From CBDCKN01 sp965219035 (lineage in GTDB: Bacteria; Gemmatimonadota; Gemmatimonadetes; Longimicrobiales; Gaopeijiaceae), in NCBI GenBank assembly GCA_965219035.1, contig CBDCMR010000003.1:248001-312000 (forward strand): DNA of 64,000 bases, in the 5' to 3' direction. Within the stretch, counting starts at the first letter, position 1. Every line of letters begins with the position of its first letter. Made by a program: the position numbers and the translations under genes. The notes beneath the pieces are model-generated. The model searched no databases and was not told where the DNA came from. It saw only the letters and a list, made by a program, of their open reading frames with translations. Below are positions 1-7,678 of this stretch, in pieces.

Positions 1-329
1 TGTTCTTCCAGCACGCCGGAGGGGCCATCGGGCGAGCGGCGCCGGACGCGACGTCGTTCGCGCACCGGTACGCACAGCTCAACATGCTGAACGCCGTCGG
101 CTGGAGCGTGGGCGATGACCCGACCTCGGACGTCGACTGGATCAGACGGTACTGGGCCGAGCTCGAGCCCTTCACCAGCGGGTTCTATACCAACGAGGTC
201 GGCGAGGAGACCGCTGAGATGATCGACGCCAACTACCGGCAGAACTTCGACCGCCTCGTCGGTATCAAGAACCGGTACGACCCGACGAACCTGTTCCGGC
301 TAAACGCGAACGTGCAGCCGACGGCCTGA
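1..329 (+). CDS. FAD-linked oxidase, C-terminal end (BBE domain), partial
   Basis: Only the last ~108 codons are in the window; the reading frame is open from base 3 and its start lies upstream. The C-terminus carries the motif NYDRL/KxRYDPTNLFRLN in the form NFDRLVGIKNRYDPTNLFRL, which is the berberine-bridge (BBE) tail that closes the substrate side of VAO-type flavoproteins. Such enzymes oxidise alcohols, sugars or alkaloid-like substrates with covalent or bound FAD; the FAD-binding half is not visible, so the substrate cannot be guessed. It converges on the minus-strand gene that ends at 427. Confidence 0.85.
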   Translation, partial: FFQHAGGAIGRAAPDATSFAHRYAQLNMLNAVGWSVGDDPTSDVDWIRRYWAELEPFTSGFYTNEVGEETAEMIDANYRQNFDRLVGIKNRYDPTNLFRLNANVQPTA

Positions 330-426
330 GGGCCACGCCGACCGAAGCCCACGCCGGCTCTCTGGACGCCGTCCACCCCGTCTCCCGACGCCAACTCAAA
401 CGGGAGCGCGTTGAAAGGACGCTCGC

Positions 427-1947
427 CTATCGAATACAGCACACCAGTCGGAAGCGGTTCGGCTCGCCGTCGGGAAGACCTGAAAGCAAGAAGATGATCG
501 AGTCGCCACCTACGAAGTCAGGGAAAGCCAGGCGGCTGGCGTCCTCGCTCCCCCGCACGCGCGAGATCCGCCTCCTCTCCCGATCCAACACGAAGATCCC
601 GGAGAGCTCCCGGGATTCTGGCTCGCCCAGCACGGGAAGCCCGCGGCCCCGGGCATTTGGGACCGCGCCCTCGGGAACCGCGAAAGCCGCACGCCGTCCG
701 CTTTGGTCGAAAGCGATCTTCCCGGTCTGAATTCCCAGGTCGAGCACCTCGTCACACCTTCCGTCGTCGGACATCCGGAAGAGCTTCGTAGTGGCGGTCG
801 TCTCGTCCCGAGCCGCGATCTCCGAGCCGTCCTTGGAGATCATGGGAAGTGAGACCTGTAGATCGGGGCAGGCGGATACCACCTCGCCTCTGGGCCGGAG
901 CCCCCAGTCTGGTAGCGTCAGCTCGTAGTCGCGGTAGACAACGCGGTCGTACCAGCTCGTCATGATCCGGTACGTAGTCGGCGAACCGTCCTCGCCGTCC
1001 GTACGATCGAGGATCGCCGTCGACGGATACTCGTCATTCATCGCGGGATCGAAGTAGAGCGGACGGACCTCCTCGGCGCGTCCACGGCGAGCCGCTTCGA
1101 CGACTTCAGCCGCGTCGAAGAACTGGAGCCCCGAACGACGCTGACCCGGGGTGACGAAAAGCCGGCCATCGGGTGTGGGGATGAAGTCGACGAAGCCGGG
1201 TGCCAGCGAGCTGGCTCGGGTCCTCATGTCGAGGAGATAGATGCGCCCGCCCATCTCATAGGCTATGACGCGCGTGCCAGGAACCCACCGAAAATAGGCT
1301 CCCGGATGCCCGTCGACCGGGAAGTCCGTGATGGCCCGGCCCATGTCCGGACTCCTGGCCAGCGTCATGTCCGGGGAGGGCTCGTCGGTGACCTCCTTCA
1401 CCGTCCCGTCCCCTATGCGGCCCTCGATCATTCGCCGATACGTCTCTGCCGTCTTGAAGCCCAGGATCGCTCCTCCCAGCAGGCCCCCATCCCGATGTGG
1501 GATGACCGCCGGGAGGTGCGTTGGCGCACCTCTGGCAATCAAGCTCTCCACTAACGGGTCGGTGGACGCTCCTCCTACCCCTCCCGCGACGGCCTCCGTA
1601 TGCTCGTAAATGGAGGAGGCCTCCACTACCGTCAGCGAGATGCCCAGATCTTCCGTAGCCGAGTGGATCTCCTGAATGCCTCGCCGTGACAAGGGCATCA
1701 AGGGCGACCACACGAAGATGACTCCACTGCAGGCTCGCCCCATCGGGTCGTCGGGGGTCGCGGACCGGTCCATATACCGCATGGCCTCGCACGACCGTAC
1801 CCGTCGAGATAGATCGGACAGGGGAGTCAGGGTATCGACCTCAGGCGGCAGCGCTCTCTCCCTGAGCTCCTCAGCCTCCTGTGCCGCCGCGGCACTCGCG
1901 GATCCGAACGTGGAGAGTGCCACTGCCAGGAGGAAGAGCTGCTTCAT
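427..1947 (-). CDS. hypothetical exported protein with beta-propeller-like segment
   Basis: About 506 residues. The N-terminus (MKQLFLLAVALSTFGSAS, then AAAAQE) is a clear signal peptide, so the product is exported. The region around residues 75-110 (VIFVWSPLMPL, DLGISLTVVEAS) resembles a redox/thioredoxin-like strand-helix pattern, and the rest reads as WD40/TolB-like blades (DMRTRASSL, TPDGRLFV, KDGSEIAARD). I do not recognise the family. An ATG at 1947 is preferred over the GTG at 1959 because a GAGGAG Shine-Dalgarno lies ~11 bases upstream of it. It follows the creatininase-like gene by 19 bases and is probably co-transcribed with it. Confidence 0.7.
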   Translation of the reverse strand: MKQLFLLAVALSTFGSASAAAAQEAEELRERALPPEVDTLTPLSDLSRRVRSCEAMRYMDRSATPDDPMGRACSGVIFVWSPLMPLSRRGIQEIHSATEDLGISLTVVEASSIYEHTEAVAGGVGGASTDPLVESLIARGAPTHLPAVIPHRDGGLLGGAILGFKTAETYRRMIEGRIGDGTVKEVTDEPSPDMTLARSPDMGRAITDFPVDGHPGAYFRWVPGTRVIAYEMGGRIYLLDMRTRASSLAPGFVDFIPTPDGRLFVTPGQRRSGLQFFDAAEVVEAARRGRAEEVRPLYFDPAMNDEYPSTAILDRTDGEDGSPTTYRIMTSWYDRVVYRDYELTLPDWGLRPRGEVVSACPDLQVSLPMISKDGSEIAARDETTATTKLFRMSDDGRCDEVLDLGIQTGKIAFDQSGRRAAFAVPEGAVPNARGRGLPVLGEPESRELSGIFVLDRERRRISRVRGSEDASRLAFPDFVGGDSIIFLLSGLPDGEPNRFRLVCCIR

Positions 1948-1966
1948 CTCGAGGGTCACTCCTCGG

Positions 1967-2824
1967 TCACCCTCCCGCGATCGACGCCCGAATCGCGCGG
2001 GCGGTGATCTCCGCCCGGTAGGCCACCAACCTCTGCCCGTTGGCGATCGTCTGCTCGAGCGGCGCGAGGTCGACCCCGTTGATGCTGAACAAGCCTGCGT
2101 CGATGCGCTGTAGTGCGCGGATCCGCACCGGATCCGTCGTGGCGATGATCGAAGAGTAATGATAGTCGTCGTGATATTCGTTGCGGGTGGCGACGCACTC
2201 GTTCGGCTGCTGGAAGATCCCGAGCTCGTCCTTCAGGTAGTCGCAGCTGTAGATGTCTTCGGAGTAGTACTCGGGGATGTAGTGGACGCGGGCCGGGCTA
2301 CCCATCCATGAGCGGTTCAGCGTCTCGGTGACCGCCTCCATGCCCTGCCGATTCCCCCCGCTGTCGCCGATCAAGACGATGTCCGTGAATCCGTGCTGTG
2401 CCAGGCTGCTGATCACATCCGTCAACAATGCCTGGAAGGTCTCTTGTCGGACGCTGATGGTCGCATGGTACCTCATGTGACCCGACGGGGGATCGATCCT
2501 CCCCTCCGGAACGAACTTCACGATCGGCGCCACCAACGCGTCGCCGAGTCTCCTGGCGATCGCCTCGGTGGTCGCTTCAAGCACGAAGTTGTGCTTCCCG
2601 CTCGCCACGTAAGGTCCGTTCTGCTCCACCCCACCCGTGGCTACGATGGCCGTCGTCTTGCCCGCTTCAATCGCGTCGCGGACCTCCATCCAGGTCATCT
2701 CCTCGATGAAGATCGTGTTGATGCCCGCCATGGGCCGAGGCGCGTCGAGCTCCTGCGCCGGCAGCGGCACACTCAGGATGCTCGCGACAACGAGGCTTGC
2801 GGTTACTGGCGCTTCACGTCTCAT
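1967..2824 (-). CDS. creatininase family amidohydrolase-like protein, exported
   Basis: About 285 residues with a signal peptide (TASLVVASILSVPLPAQE). The fold signature is the creatininase pattern: ATGGVEQNGPY near residue 60, PPSGHMRYHATIS, and IGDSGGNRQG. Creatininases hydrolyse a cyclic amide with two metal ions. Here the usual EQHGPH reads EQNGPY, and the NGHGGN loop reads GDSGGN, so several metal ligands differ from the classical set; creatinine itself is unlikely as the substrate. The start at 2824 is chosen for the GGGAGGG ribosome-binding site ahead of it. It is the first gene of a pair with the downstream exported protein. Confidence 0.8.
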   Translation of the reverse strand: MRREAPVTASLVVASILSVPLPAQELDAPRPMAGINTIFIEEMTWMEVRDAIEAGKTTAIVATGGVEQNGPYVASGKHNFVLEATTEAIARRLGDALVAPIVKFVPEGRIDPPSGHMRYHATISVRQETFQALLTDVISSLAQHGFTDIVLIGDSGGNRQGMEAVTETLNRSWMGSPARVHYIPEYYSEDIYSCDYLKDELGIFQQPNECVATRNEYHDDYHYSSIIATTDPVRIRALQRIDAGLFSINGVDLAPLEQTIANGQRLVAYRAEITARAIRASIAGG

Positions 2825-2975
2825 GGTGGACCCTCCCGTCCAGAGCCTTAGCACCGGACTATCTAGCAGCCGGCTCGTTCTTGTACACTCTCCCCGTCCG
2901 CATCACGAACACCACGCGGTTCAGCGCCGAAGGGTCGGTGAGCGGATCGCCGTGTACTCGGGAGGGCCCACGAGC

Positions 2976-3917
2976 TCAGACGTCTTGAACCAGCTCCCGC
3001 ATGCGCCGCTTGGTCGCCGGGTCCGGCAGGCGTCCAAAAGCGGCCTGGATATTCTCCTCCATGTGCCCGGGATTCGTGGTCTCGGTTAGGACGCACGTCA
3101 CCGCGGGATGGGCGAGAATGTACTTCACGGAGAACTGCGCCCAGCTCGCGCAGTCGAATTCGGCGGCCCATTCCGGCAGGGCCCGCCCGCTGACCCGCTC
3201 GAAGTAGCTGCCGTTCATGAACGGTCTGTTGATCAGGACTGCCATCCCGAGGTCCTGGGCGAGGGGCAGAAGCCGCTCCTCCGCGCTGGTTTCCATCACC
3301 GAGTAGTTCATGTGCACGAAGTCCAGCGGCTCCGTTCTCATTAACGACTCCAGGCGATCGTGCAAGCGGTCACTGGAGACCGTCACGCCGATGTAGCGCG
3401 CCTCGCCCGTGTACTTCCACTCACGAAGGTTGGGCCAATGGGCCTCCAGAGCTCGCATGCTCTCGACCTGGACCACGTCCAGGGTACGCCGGCCGAAGAG
3501 CCTTTGCGTCTGCCGCATCTGCGCGATGCCGGCTTCTCTCCCGTCCGTGTTGATCTTGGTGGCGAGAAAGAGGCGGTCGCGTAGGTCCGGTGCCATCAGC
3601 ACTCGACCGAACTCGGCGTCGATGTCCTCCGTTCGCGGAGAGGTGTCGACGACGCGGCCCCCATGCTCGACGAGCATTCGCATCACGGACGCTATCGGCC
3701 CCGTGCCGTTGTTCGGGATTTCAAGGACGGGCTTCGTGGATCCCAGCCCGACTACGGGCAGGGTTTCACCGCTGGTTGGTATGGCTCGGGCGGGCAGGGT
3801 CTCCTGCGCGGGCAGGGTCTCCTGCGCGAGAATCCCGCCGGGTCGGGTCAGCAGGACGCCGAGGCTCGGCAGCTGCATCAGGAAGTCGCGGCGAGTCGTC
3901 TCGCTCGTCGTGGCCAT
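2976..3917 (-). CDS. aldo/keto reductase-like protein with Tat leader
   Basis: About 313 residues. The N-terminus has a twin-arginine motif (TRRDFLMQL) followed by a hydrophobic stretch. The body is an aldo/keto reductase TIM barrel: VVGLGS, FLATKIN (the conserved Lys region), DVVQVESM and AVLINRPF. The segment that usually reads DTxxxYGxSE with the catalytic Tyr is DTSPRTEDIDAEFG, so that Tyr appears to be Thr; activity as a normal reductase is doubtful. The leader contains a tandem duplication of AQETLP. A GAGGTATC ribosome-binding site precedes the ATG. Confidence 0.8.
   Translation of the reverse strand: MATTSETTRRDFLMQLPSLGVLLTRPGGILAQETLPAQETLPARAIPTSGETLPVVGLGSTKPVLEIPNNGTGPIASVMRMLVEHGGRVVDTSPRTEDIDAEFGRVLMAPDLRDRLFLATKINTDGREAGIAQMRQTQRLFGRRTLDVVQVESMRALEAHWPNLREWKYTGEARYIGVTVSSDRLHDRLESLMRTEPLDFVHMNYSVMETSAEERLLPLAQDLGMAVLINRPFMNGSYFERVSGRALPEWAAEFDCASWAQFSVKYILAHPAVTCVLTETTNPGHMEENIQAAFGRLPDPATKRRMRELVQDV
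3791..3826. repeat. 18-bp tandem duplication in a signal-peptide region
   Basis: The unit CGGGCAGGGTCTCCTGCG occurs twice in direct succession and encodes the repeated AQETLP just after the Tat leader of the reductase-like protein. The frame is preserved. Confidence 0.8.
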
Positions 3918-4204
3918 GATACCTCGCTGGGTCTCCTCGACCTCAGGGCCGTGAAGGTGGGTCGTGGGCGAGTCGTGGCACCTCGCGCTTCACCATGCCG
4001 CGCCGCGAGGGGCAAGGCGAGCGGTGAGCGCCATGAGCGACCATCGGCGCCCGAGCGCTTCAGCCAGGGCCGCCAACTCGCGAGTGGATCAGCGGAGGCG
4101 CGCGGTATCCGGCCGATGGACGTCGAAGCGCTCCGGTCCCCGGTGCCCGCACCTATGGGAGGGCGGTCCGCCGACTTCGCGAACGCTCGCGTGAGCCCGC
4201 TTGT

Positions 4205-4250
4205 TGACCAGTTGGGTCCTGCCCCTCACGTTGTCTCGACCGGTGCGAGG
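4205..4250. repeat. dispersed intergenic repeat, copy 1
   Basis: This lies in the 365-base gap between 3917 and 4283, in which I see no gene. The stretch GGGTC..CCCCTCACGTTGTCTCGACCGGT..GGGCTT resembles a stretch near 7553-7600 (GGGTC..CTCACGTTATCGCGACC..GGGCTT). It is just upstream of the decarboxylase-like gene. Function unknown; it could be a promoter region or an old mobile fragment. Confidence 0.35.
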
Positions 4251-4282
4251 GCTTGCCTTGCCGATCCAAGGCGAGCAAATAC

Positions 4283-4954
4283 ATGAGCGACATGGACTAC
4301 ACCTACTACGGCTTCCGGCGCTGCGTCGGGGCGTTTTTCGAAGCGCCAACCACGGATGCGCGCAAGCTGCTCCCTCCGCACCTGGAGCCGCTCGAGATGC
4401 AGCACGAGCGCAGCGTCCTCGCGCTGACTGCGTTCCAGTTCCACGAGAGCGAGGTGGGTGAGTACGAAGAGATTGTCCTCGCGGTGATCGTCCCTCCGAT
4501 GGTCGAGCCGGGGAAGCCGCTCCCCAAGGCGGCATTCTACCCGTTCGTGGTCGGCACCTCCACCGAAGCGTCGCGGCTGCACGCCATGGAGCGCTGGCAC
4601 CTCCCTCACTACATGAGGGATCTGGAGATCAGGTTCAAGGAGAGCGACGAGGGCATGGAGGTCAACGTGCTCGACGGTGCCGATCCGGTTCTGGACCTCC
4701 TGGTGACCCAGCACTCGTACGAGCCGTCGAAGAACCTCTACAACGCGTTCACGGTCGAGGGCGACAAGCGGTTCAAGGCCAACATCTACATGGAAGCCCC
4801 GCATTCTGAGCACGAAGAGGAGCGCGGCTCGCTCACGCTGTACGAGCACCCGATGACTGAGGGCCTCACGATCGACGACGTAAACACATATCCGTTCCGT
4901 GAGCAGTGGTACCAGGAGGGGCTCCAGACCTTCGAGCCCCTGGAGACCCTCTGA
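4283..4954 (+). CDS. acetoacetate decarboxylase-like protein
   Basis: About 223 residues, close to the length of the acetoacetate decarboxylase superfamily. Supporting features are the N-terminal LLPPHLEPLE (family PPPL region) and the central stretch GTSTEASRLHAMERWHLPH that lines up with the STEEAR..REIWGYPKK region. The Schiff-base lysine of true decarboxylases (in YPKK) is not evident; the position reads LPHYM. The protein may therefore be a superfamily member with another activity. The ATG at 4283 is preferred, with AAGGCGAG upstream, over a TTG at 4253. Confidence 0.6.
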   Translation: MSDMDYTYYGFRRCVGAFFEAPTTDARKLLPPHLEPLEMQHERSVLALTAFQFHESEVGEYEEIVLAVIVPPMVEPGKPLPKAAFYPFVVGTSTEASRLHAMERWHLPHYMRDLEIRFKESDEGMEVNVLDGADPVLDLLVTQHSYEPSKNLYNAFTVEGDKRFKANIYMEAPHSEHEEERGSLTLYEHPMTEGLTIDDVNTYPFREQWYQEGLQTFEPLETL

Positions 4955-4998
4955 CGGCGCGCCACCTCCTGGCCTCACGCGCGCAGGCGCCCTGTGCG

Positions 4999-5030
4999 CG
5001 ACCCACTGTACTTCTTCAACAGCCTTCTAG
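4999..5030. repeat. 32-bp dispersed repeat at a gene 3' end, copy 1
   Basis: The sequence from CGACCCACTG to CTTCTAG matches 20537-20568 at 27 of 32 positions. It overlaps the stop codon of the minus-strand methyltransferase gene; the second copy overlaps the stop of another minus-strand gene in the same relative position. Confidence 0.6.
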
Positions 5031-5815
5031 GGCGCGGCGAAGCACGGGAGGCTCTCGATGACCTCCTCTGTTGCGGGGTGCTTCGGCCCCACAGCCAGGA
5101 GCTCGTGGTCGGCACCCCAATGGAGTGACGGGTTTGCCAGGTGCTCGGCCAAAGCGGTCGACTCGTAGAGCCGGTATTCACGCTCCGATAGCACGGCATG
5201 ACACTCGTCGTAGCAGGAACGTCCGTGGATCGAGATGAACAGCAGCGTCTCTTCCGAAAGTAGGTCACATGCGCCTCGCAGCACCGCGGCCTCACTTCCC
5301 TCTACGTCGATCTTCATGATGTCCGGTGTCGACAGATCCTCCTCGACCTTCAGACTCTGCAGCGTGGCCACGCGCACGCGCTCACTCCCCTGGCCCAGGC
5401 GAAAGGTGATGGACGAGCCCCGCCCTCCGAACTGATCGTGGCCGTCCCGGTCACTCACGGCCACCGGGAGAATCCGGACGTTGGTGAGCTCGTTCCAGTC
5501 GATGTGCGTTCGGAGGAACCAGAGATTTGTCCCGGAGGGCTCGAAGGCCACAACCGATCCGGTGGGACCGACTCGCCGAGCCATCGCCATCGCCACATAG
5601 CCCTTGTGGGCGCCGATATCCCAAACCTGGTCTCCCGGACTCAGGAGGGCGTGGAGTGCCTGGATCCGGCCGGCTTCGAACCGGCCTGCGCGGTAGCCCC
5701 GGCCCGAGCTGGCGAGGCTCCATTTGAGACCTTGGTTCGGGCCGGACCTGATTCGGACCGGCATGTGGCGCACCAGCCTGGCCCCTGCCGCCCTGAGGGA
5801 GTAGGGGAGTCTCAT
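5027..5815 (-). CDS. FkbM family SAM-dependent methyltransferase
   Basis: About 262 residues. The SAM-binding Rossmann motifs are visible: VWDIGAHKGYVAMAMA (motif I), VVAFEPSG (motif II), and IMKIDVEGSEAAVLRG, which is the FkbM signature. FkbM proteins O-methylate sugars or polyketides; the substrate here is not indicated by neighbours. The start at 5815 is chosen because GGAGGATCG lies 7 bases upstream. The 5' flank is only ~55 bases from the remains of an IS3 element. Confidence 0.88.
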   Translation of the reverse strand: MRLPYSLRAAGARLVRHMPVRIRSGPNQGLKWSLASSGRGYRAGRFEAGRIQALHALLSPGDQVWDIGAHKGYVAMAMARRVGPTGSVVAFEPSGTNLWFLRTHIDWNELTNVRILPVAVSDRDGHDQFGGRGSSITFRLGQGSERVRVATLQSLKVEEDLSTPDIMKIDVEGSEAAVLRGACDLLSEETLLFISIHGRSCYDECHAVLSEREYRLYESTALAEHLANPSLHWGADHELLAVGPKHPATEEVIESLPCFAAP

Positions 5816-6034
5816 GGTTCGATCCTCCATCTGATTAACACAAGACTAAGCGCCACAAGATTTTATGGTCCTACATGGCCCCCTGTGATAGGACTACCGA
5901 TCGTTCAGCGGTGACGCTAGTGGTGACAAACCGGGACAAAAAAGAGTCAGAGCTTGAGGCGAAGAAGCGGAGCACGGTGATACTTGGAGTGGAGCGGGTT
6001 GAGGGTCTCAAGGCGTTCGCCACACACCACCTCC

Positions 6035-6467
6035 TACTGAAGGCGTAGGTCAGATCCGACACCCACAGCTCGTTGGGACGAGACGCCGAGAAGTCACGAT
6101 CCACCAGGTCCAGGGGCCGCTCCATACCCTCGACGGCGTAGGTCGTGACTTTGAAGGTTCGACCCCTCACTGCTCCGCGCAGGCCCATCTCGCGCATCAG
6201 GCGAGCCACCGTGCATCGGGCCACCCGAGTGCCCTCTCGGTTGAGCTGCTTCCAGACCTTCTTGGCCCCGTAGACCTGGAAGTTCTGCATCCACACCCGC
6301 CGTATCTCAGCCTTCAAGCCCTCATCCCGCTGAGCCCGTGCCGAGCGCCTCGTCGGCTCGGCCTCGAGCGCCTTGTACGTGTAGTATGTTGACGGAGCGA
6401 TCGGCAGCACATGGCAGATCGGCTCGACTCCGTACTCGGACCGGTTATCGTCGATGAACGCCACCAT
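6035..6467 (-). pseudogene. IS3-family transposase OrfB, 3'-truncated
   Basis: The N-terminal half of a typical IS3 OrfB is recognisable (YGVEPICHVLPIAPSTYY, VYGAKKVWKQL, TVARLMREMGLRG, ELWVSDLTY). The catalytic core needs D-D-E; only the first Asp (in WVSDLTY) remains. After AFSRR the reading frame runs into unrelated sequence until a stop at 5871. Normally OrfB is ~280 residues. It abuts orfA at 6467, where the usual programmed frameshift would occur. Confidence 0.85.
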
Positions 6468-6787
6468 CAGCGGGGTCGGCGGTCGAGCTCCGCCTGCGCG
6501 AAATACGCGGACGCCTTGCGTAGAATCTCATTCGCTCGCTTCAGCTCGCGGATCTCCCGCTCCTGATCTTTGAGCCGTTGACGCTCGTCCGTCGTCAGCC
6601 CTGACCGTCTCCCTGAATCACGCTCTGCACGCCGTACCCACTTCCGCAGGGTCTCCGCCGTGCACCCGACCTTCTCTGCGATCAAGCAGATCGCCGCCCA
6701 CTGTGACGCGTGGTCCGACTCCTGCGTGAACACCAGCCGGACTGCCCTCTCCCGTGTCTCGGGGGAGTACTTCGTTACTCTCTTCAT
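6467..6787 (-). CDS. IS3-family transposase OrfA (helix-turn-helix subunit)
   Basis: 106 residues, the full OrfA length. The N-terminal helix-turn-helix (YSPETRERAVRLV, AETLRKWVRRAE) and the C-terminal leucine-zipper-like helix (RLKDQEREIRELKRANEIL) are intact. OrfA binds the terminal repeats and combines with OrfB by frameshifting. Because OrfB is truncated, this protein probably has no transposition role now. Confidence 0.9.
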   Translation of the reverse strand: MKRVTKYSPETRERAVRLVFTQESDHASQWAAICLIAEKVGCTAETLRKWVRRAERDSGRRSGLTTDERQRLKDQEREIRELKRANEILRKASAYFAQAELDRRPR

Positions 6788-6838
6788 GACCCCATCCTCT
6801 CAACTGATGGAGTCTCCGGCAAACCCGGGGCGATTCAC

Positions 6839-7345
6839 ACCGGGATCGCGGCAGTGCTCGCGCGCGTATTTGCGCCCCTCTTTCTGGTCATGTCCGTCAC
6901 TTATCTCATCGTCGCCTTCGTCGGAGGCGAGAACCCATTCATCGATCGTTCCTTCCTCATTACCTTCAACGGTCTGCTGTTGCTGGTACTTGGCATCTCG
7001 GTGTTCTCGCTGGTGGAACGCACCGATGAGTCGGACGTGGGATCGATCGACTATATCAACCTGGCGCTCGTCGTTGTCACCCTGTTGATCGACGCAATAG
7101 CGCTTTCTGCGATCCTGTTTAGGCTCGCGTCCTTCGGATTCACGCCAAACCGCGTGACCGTGCTCGGAGCCAACCTGATAATCATGGTGCACCTGGCCTG
7201 GATATGCGCGACCTACGTCGCCTTGGTGCGACGGAGGGTCGGATTTGCCGCGATGCAGCACGTCATCGGAAGCTACCTCCCCGTCTACGGCGCTTGGGCG
7301 GCCATCGTTGCGTTTCTCCTGCCGGTCGTATTCTGGTTCGCCTAA
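6839..7345 (+). pseudogene. DUF4153-like membrane protein, 5' end replaced by IS3
   Basis: About 168 codons of a polytopic membrane protein with at least five hydrophobic segments (LFLVMSVTYLIVAFVGG, FNGLLLLVLGISVFS, LALVVVTLLIDAIALSAI). The signature RLASFGFTPNRVTVLGANL resembles the conserved [YF]G[FL]TPNR region of DUF4153 proteins. The frame is open from the IS3 end at 6837, but the natural start and the N-terminal part are gone. Any translation would have to start inside the IS on its antisense strand. Confidence 0.65.
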
Positions 7346-7552
7346 CTCAAAGCTGGAGAGCCAGCCGGGTGTTCGATCCCGAGGAGTTGCGCCCAGACTG
7401 AGAGCACACCCAGGCCTTTGTCCCTTTGGTTTGAGGGTCCACCCCGCTCACCCACCGCCCGCCCATCTACGCATGCGTTCTTCCCATTCGAGCCTTGCGA
7501 ATGTCTGAGCGCACGCTCGATCGTCGAGCGCTGGCGTCAGACCTCATGTCGG

Positions 7553-7600
7553 CTGGGTCTGGTCCTCCCTCTCACGTTATCGCGACCCGTCAAAGGGCTT
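7553..7600. repeat. dispersed intergenic repeat, copy 2, followed by a T-tract
   Basis: This lies in the 333-base gap 7346-7678, which holds no convincing gene. The stretch GGGTCTGGTCCTC..CTCACGTTATCGCGACC..GGGCTT resembles copy 1 near 4205-4250 and is followed at once by a run of nine T. The T-run suggests a possible terminator on the plus strand for the truncated membrane-protein gene, but the stem is weak. Confidence 0.3.
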
Positions 7601-7678
7601 TTTTTTTACCTATCCTTATGTGTTTTTCCTATCCTTTATCCTTTCAAGGGAGCAGATGGAAGGTGCGTATCATCGAGG

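Larger units (their letters stand above)
6032..6837 (-). mobile_element. IS3-family insertion sequence, truncated at its 3' side
   Basis: One end is intact: the minus-strand sequence from 6837 reads TGAATCGCCCCGGG and continues to GGAGACTCCA, typical of IS3-family termini. orfA is complete, but orfB stops matching just after the first catalytic Asp, and no matching terminal repeat is found on the left side. The element has lost at least its last ~130 codons and one end, so it cannot move by itself. Confidence 0.85.

Noticed and set aside
5866..6031. The sequence left of the truncated IS3 as the rest of OrfB
   Set aside because: No frame restores the second catalytic Asp or Glu; one frame reads CGERLETLNPLHSKYHRAPL but I cannot assign it.
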